From Rubrivivax sp. (GTDB taxonomy: Bacteria; Pseudomonadota; Gammaproteobacteria; Burkholderiales; Burkholderiaceae_C): 64,000 bases of DNA. The notes beneath the pieces are model-generated. The model saw only the letters and a list, made by a program, of their open reading frames with translations, was not told where the DNA came from and ran no database searches. The stretch covers positions 1 through 64,000 of the forward strand of contig JADYZZ010000045.1 in assembly GCA_020852865.1 (NCBI GenBank). Reading direction: 5' to 3'. Positions 52,738-60,822 of the stretch are shown here, piece by piece (within the stretch, counting starts at the first letter, position 1; the number at the start of each line of letters is the position of its first letter). Position numbers and translations under genes: made by a program.

Positions 52738-52872
52738 GGCCGGCCGCACGCTGCCGCCCCGCGCGACGGCACGGCGATCCGGCCGCGAGACGACTTGATC
52801 TTCTTCGTGCCGGCCAGGCGGCCGGTGCGCGCGATCGAAAACCCGCCCCCGGTGCGGGCGACGCTCTTCTGA
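52738..52872 (+). pseudogene. Decayed 3' fragment of a second trkA
   Basis: The last 44 codons of the open frame ending at 52872 resemble the C-terminus of the TrkA at 49538. Twenty of the final 43 residues match without gaps, including the block FVP(A/S)(R/K)R and the ending VRAT(L/F)F. The stop TGA overlaps the trkH ATG by one base (TGATG), the arrangement of an intact trkA-trkH operon. So this fragment is probably the original trkA end, and the complete trkA upstream is a duplicate or was moved by an insertion. No start, RCK-N domain or ribosome binding site remains. Confidence 0.7.
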
Positions 52873-54326
52873 TGGGTGCGCTCGGCGTCGTTGCGCTCGT
52901 GGGCCGCATCGTGGCGGCGTTCTCGCTGCTGATGCTGCTGCCGCTGGCCTTCGCGCTGGTCACCGGCGACGGTGCCGAATCGGCCTTCGGTGCCGGCTTC
53001 GGCATCACGCTGGGCGCCGGCCTGGCGCTCGGGCTGGCCGCGCGGCGCTTCCGGCGCGAGCTGCAGCCGCGCGACGGCTTCCTGCTCGTCGGCCTGACCT
53101 GGGGCCTGCTGCCGCTGGCCGGCGCGCTGCCGCTGCTGCTGGCGGTGCCGGGCATCGACTTCACGCGCGCTTGCTTCGAGGCGGTCTCCGGTCTCACCGC
53201 CACAGGCGCCACCGTGCTCAGCGGCCTCGACAAGCTGCCCGCTTCGGTGAACCTGTGGCGCTGCTTCATGATGTGGGTGGGTGGCCTGGGCATCATCATC
53301 CTCGCGGTGGCGGTGCTGCCGCTGCTCGGCGTCGGCGGCACCCAGCTCTTCAAGACCGAGACCACCGGCCCGCTGAAGGACCAGAAGCTCACGCCGCGCA
53401 TCGCCGACACCGCGCGCGCGATCTGGAGCACCTACGCGCTGCTGTCGCTGGCGTGCATGCTGGCGTACCGCGCCGCCGGGATGGAATGGCTCGACGCCTT
53501 CATGCACATGAACGCCACCGTCAGCCTGGGCGGGTTCTCGAGCCACGACGCGAGCTTCGGCTACTGGAACTCGGCCGCCATCGAGTCGGTGGCGATCCTG
53601 TTCATGCTGCTGGCCGGCGTCAACCTGACGCTGTACTTCGCCGCCTGGCGCGCGCGCTCGCCGCGCCCGCTGCTGCGCAACCCGGAGGCGCAGGCCTTCG
53701 TCGGCGCGCTGCTGGGCGCGACCTTGCTCGTCGCCGGCGACCTGGTGGCCAAGGGCACCGTGGCCGACTGGGCGGCGGCGCTGCGCCAGGCCGCGTTCCA
53801 CGTCGTCTCGGTGGCGACGACGACCGGCTTCGCCACGCACGACTACGCGCAGTGGCCGCTGTTCGCGCCCTTCCTGATGATCCTGCTGGGCTGCTTCGCC
53901 ACCTGCGCGGGCAGCACCGGCGGCGGCATCAAGATGGTGCGCATGCTGCTGCTGCTCAAGCAGGCCCGGCGCGAGATGGTCCGCATCGTGCATCCGAACG
54001 TCGTCAACCCCGTGGTGCTGGGCGGGCGCGCCGTCGGCGAGCGCGTGATGCAGAGCGTGATCGCCTTCATGATGGCCTACGGCGCGACGCTGGTCACGCT
54101 GACGATGCTGCTGCTGTTCAGCGGGCTGGACGCGGTCACGGCCTTCACGGCCGTGGTGGCCTGCCTCAACAACATCGGCCCCGGCCTCGGTGAGGTCGGC
54201 CCGGCCGTGAACTACGGCGGCCTCGGCGGGCTGCAGACCTGGGTCTGCATCGTCGCCATGCTGCTCGGGCGTCTGGAGCTGCTGGCGGTGCTGGTACTCT
54301 TCACGCCGCAGTTCTGGCGCCGCTGA
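52872..54326 (+). CDS. trkH: Trk potassium uptake protein TrkH
   Basis: A 484-residue inner-membrane K+ channel/transporter subunit with four pore-loop repeats; selectivity-filter-like segments are SGLTATGATVLSG, NATVSLGGFSSHD, SVATTTGFATHDYA and CLNNIGPGLGEVGP, and CAGSTGGGIKMVRMLLL is the conserved cytoplasmic hinge. It imports K+ with the TrkA regulator. The ATG at 52872 overlaps the stop of a decayed trkA tail by one base. It is followed after 23 bases by a WS/DGAT gene with its own strong ribosome binding site. Confidence 0.95.
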   Translation: MGALGVVALVGRIVAAFSLLMLLPLAFALVTGDGAESAFGAGFGITLGAGLALGLAARRFRRELQPRDGFLLVGLTWGLLPLAGALPLLLAVPGIDFTRACFEAVSGLTATGATVLSGLDKLPASVNLWRCFMMWVGGLGIIILAVAVLPLLGVGGTQLFKTETTGPLKDQKLTPRIADTARAIWSTYALLSLACMLAYRAAGMEWLDAFMHMNATVSLGGFSSHDASFGYWNSAAIESVAILFMLLAGVNLTLYFAAWRARSPRPLLRNPEAQAFVGALLGATLLVAGDLVAKGTVADWAAALRQAAFHVVSVATTTGFATHDYAQWPLFAPFLMILLGCFATCAGSTGGGIKMVRMLLLLKQARREMVRIVHPNVVNPVVLGGRAVGERVMQSVIAFMMAYGATLVTLTMLLLFSGLDAVTAFTAVVACLNNIGPGLGEVGPAVNYGGLGGLQTWVCIVAMLLGRLELLAVLVLFTPQFWRR

Positions 54327-54349
54327 GGGCGGCTCGAAAGGAGAACACC

Positions 54350-55870
54350 ATGATGCAGCAGCTCAGCGCCCAGGACGCTTCGTTCCTGTACTCGGACACG
54401 CAGCATGCCAACGCCAACGTCACGCTGCTGCACATCTACAACCAGAGCACGGCACCGGGCGGCAAGGTGCGCTTCAAGAGCATCCTCGAGCGCATCGCCA
54501 GCCGCATCGACAAGCTGCCGATGCTGCGCCGCCGGGTGCTGCGCGTGCCGCTCGATCTCGACCGCCCGTACTGGGTCGACGACGAGAACTTCGACCTCGA
54601 ATACCACGTGCGGCACATCGCGCTGCCCAAGCCGGGCGACTGGCGCCAGTTCTGCATCCAGGCCGCGCGCATCCACGCACGGCCGCTCGACCCGCAGCGG
54701 CCGCTGTGGGAAATCTACGTCATCGAGGGGCTCGACAGCCTGCTCGAGCTTCCCGCCGGCAGCTTCGCGCTGCTGGCCAAGACCCACCACGCGGCGATCG
54801 ACGTCGAGCTCGGCAGCGAGATCACGCAGCTGCTGCACGACACCGAAGCCGTGCCGCCCAAGCCGCAGCCGCCGCAGCCCTGGTTTCCGAGCCGCCCGCC
54901 GGCACCCATGGAGATGTTCGCGCGCGGCCTCTCGCACACGATGACGCAGCCGTGGTGGATCGCCGGCCCGGTGGGGCGCCGGCTGGGGCAGGCCGCGCAG
55001 GCGGCCGCGGGGCTGGCCGGCGAGCTGATGGGCTCGCCGCACGCCCTGCCGCTGACGCGTTTCAACTCCGTCGTCTCGCCGCATCGCGTGTTCGAGACGC
55101 GGCGCTTCCTGTTCGAGGAATTCAAGGCGATCCGCGCCCTCGTGGCCGGCGCCAGCGTGAACGACGTCGTGCTCGCGGTGTGCGGCGGCGGCCTGCGCCG
55201 CTACCTGGACCTGCACGGCGAACTGCCCGAGACGAGCCTGAGCGCGATGACGCCGTTCTACGTGCGCGACCAGGACGCCGGCGCCGACGGTTCCGGGCAA
55301 CTGGCCTGGACCGAGATCGAGCTCGGCACCGCGATCGCCGACGCGGTGCAGCGCCTGGCGCACGTGCAGGCGCAGACCGCATCGTCCGAGCTGGTGGCGC
55401 GTGCCATCGGCGCACCCGAGCTGTCCCGGGCGAGCGGGCAGGCGCCGGCCGCGGGGCTGGCGCTGAGCGGCAAGCTGCTCGGTCGCGCGACGGGCGCGAG
55501 CACGCGGCGCATGCCGACGGTCGCCTGCACCGTCGCGAACGTGCCCGGACCCCGGCAGCCGCTGTACCTGTGCGGGGCCCGCATGACCTACTTCTCGGCG
55601 ATGATGCCGATCTCCGACGGCATGGGGCTGGCATTCGCGGCCACGAGCTACGACGGGCGCATCGTCATCTCGCCGACCTCGTGCCGCGACCTGATGCCCG
55701 ACCCCGAAGTCTTCGCGCAGTGCGTGCGCGACGCCTTCCAGGATCTGCTGGCCGCCGCGCGTGCCGCCGCCCCGCGCCCGCCCCGGGCGCGCGCCGGCAG
55801 CGCGCCTAGAAAGGGACGCTCGCGTGCGTCACGCAGCGGTACAGCGGAGCCCACCATCCCTGCGGCGTGA
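54350..55870 (+). CDS. Wax ester synthase/diacylglycerol acyltransferase-like protein 1
   Basis: A 506-residue WS/DGAT-family acyltransferase, which makes wax esters or triacylglycerols at the inner membrane as storage lipid. The catalytic HHxxxDG motif reads KTHHAAIDVELG: His-His and Asp are present but Gly is replaced by Val, so activity could be reduced or altered. The ND motif (ASVNDVVLAVCGGGLRRYL) and PLWEIYVIEG, NVPGPRQPLYLCGARM are intact. The ATG at 54350 has AAAGGAG at good spacing. The C-terminal ~40 residues are basic and low-complexity, and the last 65 bases overlap the convergent hydrolase gene, so the end may be non-functional tail. Confidence 0.85.
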   Translation: MMQQLSAQDASFLYSDTQHANANVTLLHIYNQSTAPGGKVRFKSILERIASRIDKLPMLRRRVLRVPLDLDRPYWVDDENFDLEYHVRHIALPKPGDWRQFCIQAARIHARPLDPQRPLWEIYVIEGLDSLLELPAGSFALLAKTHHAAIDVELGSEITQLLHDTEAVPPKPQPPQPWFPSRPPAPMEMFARGLSHTMTQPWWIAGPVGRRLGQAAQAAAGLAGELMGSPHALPLTRFNSVVSPHRVFETRRFLFEEFKAIRALVAGASVNDVVLAVCGGGLRRYLDLHGELPETSLSAMTPFYVRDQDAGADGSGQLAWTEIELGTAIADAVQRLAHVQAQTASSELVARAIGAPELSRASGQAPAAGLALSGKLLGRATGASTRRMPTVACTVANVPGPRQPLYLCGARMTYFSAMMPISDGMGLAFAATSYDGRIVISPTSCRDLMPDPEVFAQCVRDAFQDLLAAARAAAPRPPRARAGSAPRKGRSRASRSGTAEPTIPAA

Positions 55871-56627
55871 ACGGCTGCCACTCCCCTTCGGGCTGCGCCA
55901 GACGTTCGGCGACGATGGCCAGCACCATCGGATTGAAGCCCAGCCCCATGTGGCTGCTCGAGACGCGGATGTTCTCGTGCAGCCCCGGCTCGCCGCTCAG
56001 GGTGGCCTCCTGCGGCGGCACGACGCCGTCGCTCAGCGAGTACAGGCAACTGGTGGGCACGCTCACCAGCTTGCGCTGGCGCAGCATCTTGACGCGCGGC
56101 TGCATCGCGTGAACCTCGGGCCCCAGCGGGTGCCCGATCCAGCGGTACAGCGTCTTGATCAGCTGCGGCGAACGGCTGCCCTCCTCGCCCAGCGAGATCG
56201 GGCTGCCCAGCGTGACCACCGTGCGCACGCATTCGGGCGCCTGGTGCGCGCCGTAGAGGGCGAAGGAGCCGCCCAGGCTCCAGCCGACCAGGCTGACCTT
56301 GCGCCCGCCGACATGGTGCATGTAGCGGATCTTCTGCTCCACCGCCAGCGCATGGCGGCTGTTGAAGCCCACGTTGCGGCCGAAGCCCCAGGTGTGCACG
56401 TCGTAGCCGCGGTTGGCGAGAAACCACTTCAGCGCCGCCAGGGTGCGCTCGTTGGCCATGAAGCCGGGCAGCAGCAGCACCGGATGGCCGTCGCCGCGCG
56501 GCGCGTACATCAACCAGGGCAGGGCCCAGGGCAGCAGGGCCATCTCGAGGGTGGCGCGCCACTCGGCGAGCTGGAACAGCAGATGCGGCTCGCCCACATG
56601 CGGGTGGCGTTGGGTGGTCGTGTTCAT
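55806..56627 (-). CDS. Alpha/beta hydrolase
   Basis: A 273-residue alpha/beta-fold hydrolase. VLLLPGFMANERTLAALKWFL (oxyanion strand), VGWSLGGSFALYGA (nucleophile Ser), YSLSDGVVPP (Asp) and SSSHMGLGFNP (His) form the triad. The family is widespread in bacteria, often next to lipid-storage genes; esterase or lipase activity is plausible. ATG at 56627 is preferred to the longer frame upstream, which is arginine-rich. Its 3' end overlaps the WS/DGAT 1 gene by 65 bases in the opposite direction, and it diverges from WS/DGAT 2, with which it shares a 177-base upstream region. Confidence 0.84.
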   Translation of the reverse strand: MNTTTQRHPHVGEPHLLFQLAEWRATLEMALLPWALPWLMYAPRGDGHPVLLLPGFMANERTLAALKWFLANRGYDVHTWGFGRNVGFNSRHALAVEQKIRYMHHVGGRKVSLVGWSLGGSFALYGAHQAPECVRTVVTLGSPISLGEEGSRSPQLIKTLYRWIGHPLGPEVHAMQPRVKMLRQRKLVSVPTSCLYSLSDGVVPPQEATLSGEPGLHENIRVSSSHMGLGFNPMVLAIVAERLAQPEGEWQPFTPQGWWAPLYRCVTHASVPF

Positions 56628-56804
56628 GCAGGTCCGTACGGCGCCGCGGCGGTACCGGCATCCTGCCACGGATTTCGGGCGCGCACCGCGGGCGGATTGC
56701 GCAGCCGCCGGAACCGGCATTGACCTGCCTCAGCTTGCGGCGGCGCGGTCGCGTTCAGCATCGACGCGCAAGGCCGGCGCGGCGCCGGCCGGGGAGAAGC
56801 GATC

Positions 56805-58316
56805 ATGACGCCGGCCGGTGGTGCGACCGAGATCCTGCCGCTGAGCGGGCTGGACGGGGCCTTCCTGCACCTCGAGACGCCGGCGACGCCGATGCATGTG
56901 GCCTCGCTGCATCGCTTCGAGCTGCCCGCGGGCTGGCGCGGCGACTTCCACGCCGAGATCAAGCGCCTGATGGCCGGGCGGCTGCGGCTGGCGCCGGTGC
57001 TGACGCGCCGGCTCGCGCCGATGCCGCTGCAGTTCGCCAATCCGGCCTGGATCGAGGACCGCACGGTCGACCTGGACTGGCATGTGCAGCGCGTGACGCT
57101 GCGCGCGCCCGGCGGCCAGGCCGAGCTCGAGGACATGGCGGCGCACCTGCACGGCGAACTGCTCGACCGCACGCGACCGCTGTGGCGCCTGTTCGTCATC
57201 GACGGCCTGCCGCCGGGCCAGGCCGGCTACTACATCAAGGTGCACCATGCCGTGCTCGACGGCCAGGCCGGCGTGCTGCTGGCGCGCGCGCTGTTCGATC
57301 TCGCGCCCCGGGCCAGGCGGCCGCGTGCAGCGCGCGGCGCCGTCGAGCCGGCGCCAGCCGAACCCGGCATGGCCGAGCTGGCGGCGGCGGCGCTCGAGCA
57401 CGACGCCGGGCAGTTCGTCAAGTTCGTGCGCCACCTGCCCGACGTCCTGCGCACGCTCGGCGGACTGGTCGGCGGCGGCGCCGGCCCGGGAAAGGGCGGG
57501 CTGGGCCAGAACTTCGCCTTCGGCCCGCGCACCGCCCTCAACGTGCCGATCTCGCATCGGCGCGGCTTCGCGGCGCACTCGCTGCCGCTGGCCGTGCTCA
57601 AGGAGCTCGCCGCCGCGCACGAGGCCAAGCTCAACGACGTCGTGCTGGCGCTGGCCAGCGGCGCGCTGCGGCGCTGGCTGGCGCGCCACGGCGGCATCCC
57701 GGCCAGGCCGCTCATCGCCGCGATGCCGATCTCGCTGCGCGCGCCCGGCAACACCGAGTACACGACGCAGGCGACGATGTCGCTCGTCAACCTGCACACC
57801 GACCTCGCCGACCCGGTGCGCCGCCTGCACGCGATCCGCGACGCCGCCGGGGCGATGAAGGCGTTCGCCGGGCGCGCCCGCGGCATCGTTCCGACCGACT
57901 TCCCGTCGATCACGATGCCGTGGGTGCTGCACGGGCTGGCGCTGGCCTACGGGCGCAGCGGCCTGGCCGGCGCGGTGCCGCCGATCGCCAATCTCGTGAT
58001 CTCCAACGTGCCGGGGCCGCAGGTGCCGCTGTACGCGGCCGGCGCACGCATGTGCAGCTACTGGCCGCTGTCGATCGTCGAGCACGGGCTCGGGCTCAAT
58101 CTCACGGTGATGAGCTACGCCGGCACGCTGGGCTTCGGCTTCACGACGGCGCGCGACGCGGTGCCCGACGCCGCCGAGCTCTCGGGCGCGCTCGAAGTGG
58201 CGTTTGCCGAGCTCGTGCGCGTCACCGAGAGGCGGGCGCAGCGTGCGGCGGCCGCGACGCGCCGCGGCCGCCGCGCCGCAGCGTCCGCCGGCGGCGCGCC
58301 GGCGCGCCCGACGTGA
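56805..58316 (+). CDS. Wax ester synthase/diacylglycerol acyltransferase-like protein 2
   Basis: A 503-residue WS/DGAT protein with the complete catalytic motif YIKVHHAVLDGQAG (HHxxxDG) and the ND segment KLNDVVLALASGALRRWL; PLSGLDGAFLHLETPATPMHV at the N-terminus and LVISNVPGPQVPLYAAGARM are typical. It esterifies fatty acyl-CoA to alcohols or diacylglycerol. It is distinct from paralogue 1 (54350), which has a mutated motif, so this is the more likely active enzyme. The gene overlaps the short-chain dehydrogenase by GTGA. A glycine-rich insert lies near residue 220. Confidence 0.9.
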   Translation: MTPAGGATEILPLSGLDGAFLHLETPATPMHVASLHRFELPAGWRGDFHAEIKRLMAGRLRLAPVLTRRLAPMPLQFANPAWIEDRTVDLDWHVQRVTLRAPGGQAELEDMAAHLHGELLDRTRPLWRLFVIDGLPPGQAGYYIKVHHAVLDGQAGVLLARALFDLAPRARRPRAARGAVEPAPAEPGMAELAAAALEHDAGQFVKFVRHLPDVLRTLGGLVGGGAGPGKGGLGQNFAFGPRTALNVPISHRRGFAAHSLPLAVLKELAAAHEAKLNDVVLALASGALRRWLARHGGIPARPLIAAMPISLRAPGNTEYTTQATMSLVNLHTDLADPVRRLHAIRDAAGAMKAFAGRARGIVPTDFPSITMPWVLHGLALAYGRSGLAGAVPPIANLVISNVPGPQVPLYAAGARMCSYWPLSIVEHGLGLNLTVMSYAGTLGFGFTTARDAVPDAAELSGALEVAFAELVRVTERRAQRAAAATRRGRRAAASAGGAPARPT

Positions 58317-59155
58317 GCACGACGGCGCGCCGCCGGCCGGGCGCGGCGCCGCGGCGCGAAGCGCGCGCCGCCGGCACCGCGCTCGTCACCGGGGCCTCGT
58401 CGGGCATCGGCGAGGCGCTGGCGCGCCGCTTCGCGCAGCTGGGCTTCGATCTCGTGCTGGTGGCGCGCGGCGTCGAGCGGCTGCAGGCGCTGGCGCAGGC
58501 GCTGCGTACCGAGCAGGGCGTGCGCGTGCACGTGCACGCCTGCGACCTGAGCGTGCCCGACGCGCCGCGCGCGCTCGCCGCTGCACTGCGGCGTGCACGT
58601 TGCCGCGTCGACGTCCTCGTCAACAACGCCGGCGTCGTCGGCTGGGGCGAGTTCGCGCGCCAGACGGCCGAGCAGCACCGCGCGGTCGTCGAGCTCAACG
58701 TCGGCGCGACGACGCAGATGCTCGCGCAGTTCCTGCCGCCGATGCTGCGCCGCGGCGCCGGCCGCGTGCTCAACGTGGCCAGCGTGGCGGCATTCCAGCC
58801 CTTGCCCCGGCTTGCCGCCTACGCTGCGAGCAAGGCCTACCTGCTCGCGCTCAGCGAAGCGCTGGCCGAGGAGCTGCGCGGCTCGGGCGTGACGGTGACG
58901 ACGCTGTGCCCGGGAATCACGGCCACGCCGATGCTGCGCGGCGCGCAGCGCGGCAGCCGCGGACTGCAGCGCCTGCCGCCGATCGTGATCGGCGAGGCCG
59001 ATGCCGTCGCTGCCGAGGGGGTCGCCGCCTGCCTGGACGGCGCGCTGGTCTGCATTCCAGGCACGCTCAACCAGGCGGCGGTCCTGGCCGCGCGCGCCAC
59101 CCCACGCGTGCTGCTGCGGCGCCTCGGCAGCGCCATCGTGCGGCGGTTCGAATAG
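58313..59155 (+). CDS. Short-chain dehydrogenase/reductase
   Basis: A 280-residue classical SDR. The cofactor-binding TGASSGIGEALARRFA (residues ~25-40), LVNNAGVVGWGEF and the catalytic YAASKAYLLALSEAL (Tyr-x3-Lys), with Ser in NVASVAAF, are present. It likely reduces a ketone or aldehyde with NAD(P)H. Coupled by GTGA to WS/DGAT 2, it could supply fatty aldehyde/alcohol for wax-ester synthesis or act on a storage-lipid intermediate. The first ~20 residues are basic and may be non-essential. Start is GTG at 58313. Confidence 0.9.
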   Translation: MSTTARRRPGAAPRREARAAGTALVTGASSGIGEALARRFAQLGFDLVLVARGVERLQALAQALRTEQGVRVHVHACDLSVPDAPRALAAALRRARCRVDVLVNNAGVVGWGEFARQTAEQHRAVVELNVGATTQMLAQFLPPMLRRGAGRVLNVASVAAFQPLPRLAAYAASKAYLLALSEALAEELRGSGVTVTTLCPGITATPMLRGAQRGSRGLQRLPPIVIGEADAVAAEGVAACLDGALVCIPGTLNQAAVLAARATPRVLLRRLGSAIVRRFE

Positions 59156-59176
59156 CGCGGCGGGGCGCACCGCCGT

Positions 59177-59836
59177 TCACGGCCCGCCGCGCCCGTCGTG
59201 CGGACGCGCCGGCAGATAGATGCGATCGGCGTAGGTCGCCAGCCAATGCGGGCGCAGCGCCACGAAGATCGCGACCAGCATCCCGGTGAGGAAGGCGTCG
59301 CCCCACGCGACCAGACCGCGTGCGAGCATGAGCTCGAAGGCGTCGGGCCGTGCCGCGGCCGCCGGCGCGGCGCCGCTTGCGAGCGCGAGGGCGATGCCGG
59401 CCGCCGCCATGCCGGCCAGCGCCGTGGCGAAGAAGCCGCGGCCGAGGATGTAGACGAACAGATGCGGCGGCAGCCAGCGCCGGACCGCGGCGCCGAGGGC
59501 GAGGGCGAACGTCGCCGGCACGATGCCGAGCCAGACCAGGCGTTGCAGCGCCTGGTCGGCCGTGAGGTCGCCGAGCCAGGCGGCCGCCAGCGCCACCGGC
59601 GCCAGGCCCAGCATGGCCAGCGGCCAGCCCGCCATCAGCATCAGCAGACAGCTGCCCGAAAGCGGCGGCGCGAGCGGGGCGCCGCTCAGCCGGTCGGCCG
59701 TCCACGTCAGCGGCATCGCCGCGCCCCAGGCCAGCCAGGGCCAGGGCGGGCCGGTGCGCGGCAGCGCACGCCAGGGACGCAGCGCCAGCGCAACGGCGAA
59801 GGCCGCCGCGGCGAGCAGGACGTCGAGCCAGGGCAC
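59177..59836 (-). CDS. COG3235-like polytopic membrane protein
   Basis: A 219-residue inner-membrane protein with about six hydrophobic segments. LMLMAGWPLAMLGLAPVALAA, RRWLPPHLFVYILGRGFFATALAG and a final AFLTGMLVAIFVALRP resemble COG3235 predicted membrane proteins (related to the energy-coupling CbiM-type permease fold). No transport partner genes are adjacent. The start is a GTG at 59836 (VPWLDVLLAAAAF), chosen because upstream sequence is proline/arginine-rich; it is uncertain. Confidence 0.65.
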   Translation of the reverse strand: MPWLDVLLAAAAFAVALALRPWRALPRTGPPWPWLAWGAAMPLTWTADRLSGAPLAPPLSGSCLLMLMAGWPLAMLGLAPVALAAAWLGDLTADQALQRLVWLGIVPATFALALGAAVRRWLPPHLFVYILGRGFFATALAGMAAAGIALALASGAAPAAAARPDAFELMLARGLVAWGDAFLTGMLVAIFVALRPHWLATYADRIYLPARPHDGRGGP

Positions 59837-59955
59837 CGGCGCATCGTAGCGGCAGGCCCCGGGCGGCGTATGCTGCGGCCGCGGCCCGGCAGCGCCGGCC
59901 GCCATCGGCGGCGGCATCGGAGCAGGCGCTCCGGGCCGGCCGCAGGAGGGATCCC

Positions 59956-60561
59956 ATGGAGCGCGCGCTCGACTTCTGGTTCGACTTCTCGTCACCTTAC
60001 TCCTACATCGCGAGCGAGTGGGTCGGCGCGCTCGCGGCGCGCCATGGCCGGCGCGTGCGCTGGCACGCGATCCTGCTCGGCGTCACTTTCCAGGCCGCCG
60101 AGCTCAAGAGCCCGGTAAGCCACCCGCTCAAGCGCGAATACTCGCTGCGCGACTTCCCGCGCTCGGCGCGCTGCGAGGGACTGCCCTACTGCATGCCGGC
60201 GGTGTTCCCGCAGCCGACACAAAACGCCGCGCGCATCTTCTGGTGGCTGCACGACACGCGCGGCAGCGAAGCGGCCGAGGCCTGGGCCCACGCCGGGCTG
60301 CGCGCGGTATTCACGCGCGGCATCACGCTGAGCGAGCCGCAGGCGCTGCGTGCACTGGCGCAGGCCGAGGGGCTCGACGCCGACGCGTGCGAGCGCGTCT
60401 GGAACGACCCGCAGTGGAAGGCACGCCTGAAGCAGGCCAACGACGAAGCCATCGCCGCCGGCGTGTTCGGCGCGCCCTTTTTCGTCGTCGACGGCGAACC
60501 CTTCTGGGGCAACGACCGCAAGCCGCAGATCGAGCGCTGGCTGGCGAGCGGGCCGTTCTGA
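59956..60561 (+). CDS. 2-hydroxychromene-2-carboxylate isomerase-like DsbA-family protein
   Basis: A 201-residue DsbA/GST-kappa-fold protein. FWFDFSSPYSYIASEWVGAL carries the active-site Ser/SSPYSY motif of HCCA isomerases, and FGAPFFVVDGEPFWGNDR is the C-terminal cis-Pro-like region. Known relatives isomerise hydroxychromene carboxylates in naphthalene breakdown, but many homologues are of unknown function; no other naphthalene genes are near. The ATG at 59956 has GGAGG upstream. It is divergent from the COG3235 gene. Confidence 0.88.
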   Translation: MERALDFWFDFSSPYSYIASEWVGALAARHGRRVRWHAILLGVTFQAAELKSPVSHPLKREYSLRDFPRSARCEGLPYCMPAVFPQPTQNAARIFWWLHDTRGSEAAEAWAHAGLRAVFTRGITLSEPQALRALAQAEGLDADACERVWNDPQWKARLKQANDEAIAAGVFGAPFFVVDGEPFWGNDRKPQIERWLASGPF

Positions 60562-60822
60562 GCCCGGCGGGGCCGGGCCGACCTCGCACCCGCACGCGGC
60601 TGCCGTCGCGCCGCGGCTGCCGGCGCGCGCGGGCGGGAGCCGGCACCCGGCGGGGCCACGGGGCGAATCCGATCTCGTGATCACGAAGACACATCACGTG
60701 ATCCCTTGTTTCGATTATTCGGCGTGACCCCTCGTCCCTAGACTGGACCCGATCGATGTCCTGCGCCCATCGGCGCCCCCCGCGTGGCACCACGGGGAAG
60801 TCAACAACCGAGGAGCGCCGAG
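60562..60822 (+). promoter_or_regulatory. Porin promoter region with two palindromes
   Basis: 261 bases upstream of the porin gene contain TCGTGATCACGA (60675-60686) and ATCACGTGAT (60693-60702), two perfect palindromes 6 bases apart, followed by an AT-rich stretch (TTGTTTCGATTATTC). This is unusual in GC-rich DNA and suggests binding sites for a dimeric regulator controlling porin expression. The exact promoter is unclear; TAGACT near 60739 could be a -10 box. Confidence 0.5.

Noticed and set aside
52042-52872. A single plus-strand gene covering the whole disrupted interval before trkH
   Set aside because: Only the final ~44 codons resemble a protein (TrkA C-terminus); the rest is repetitive Arg/Pro/Gly sequence without a family, ribosome binding site or credible start.
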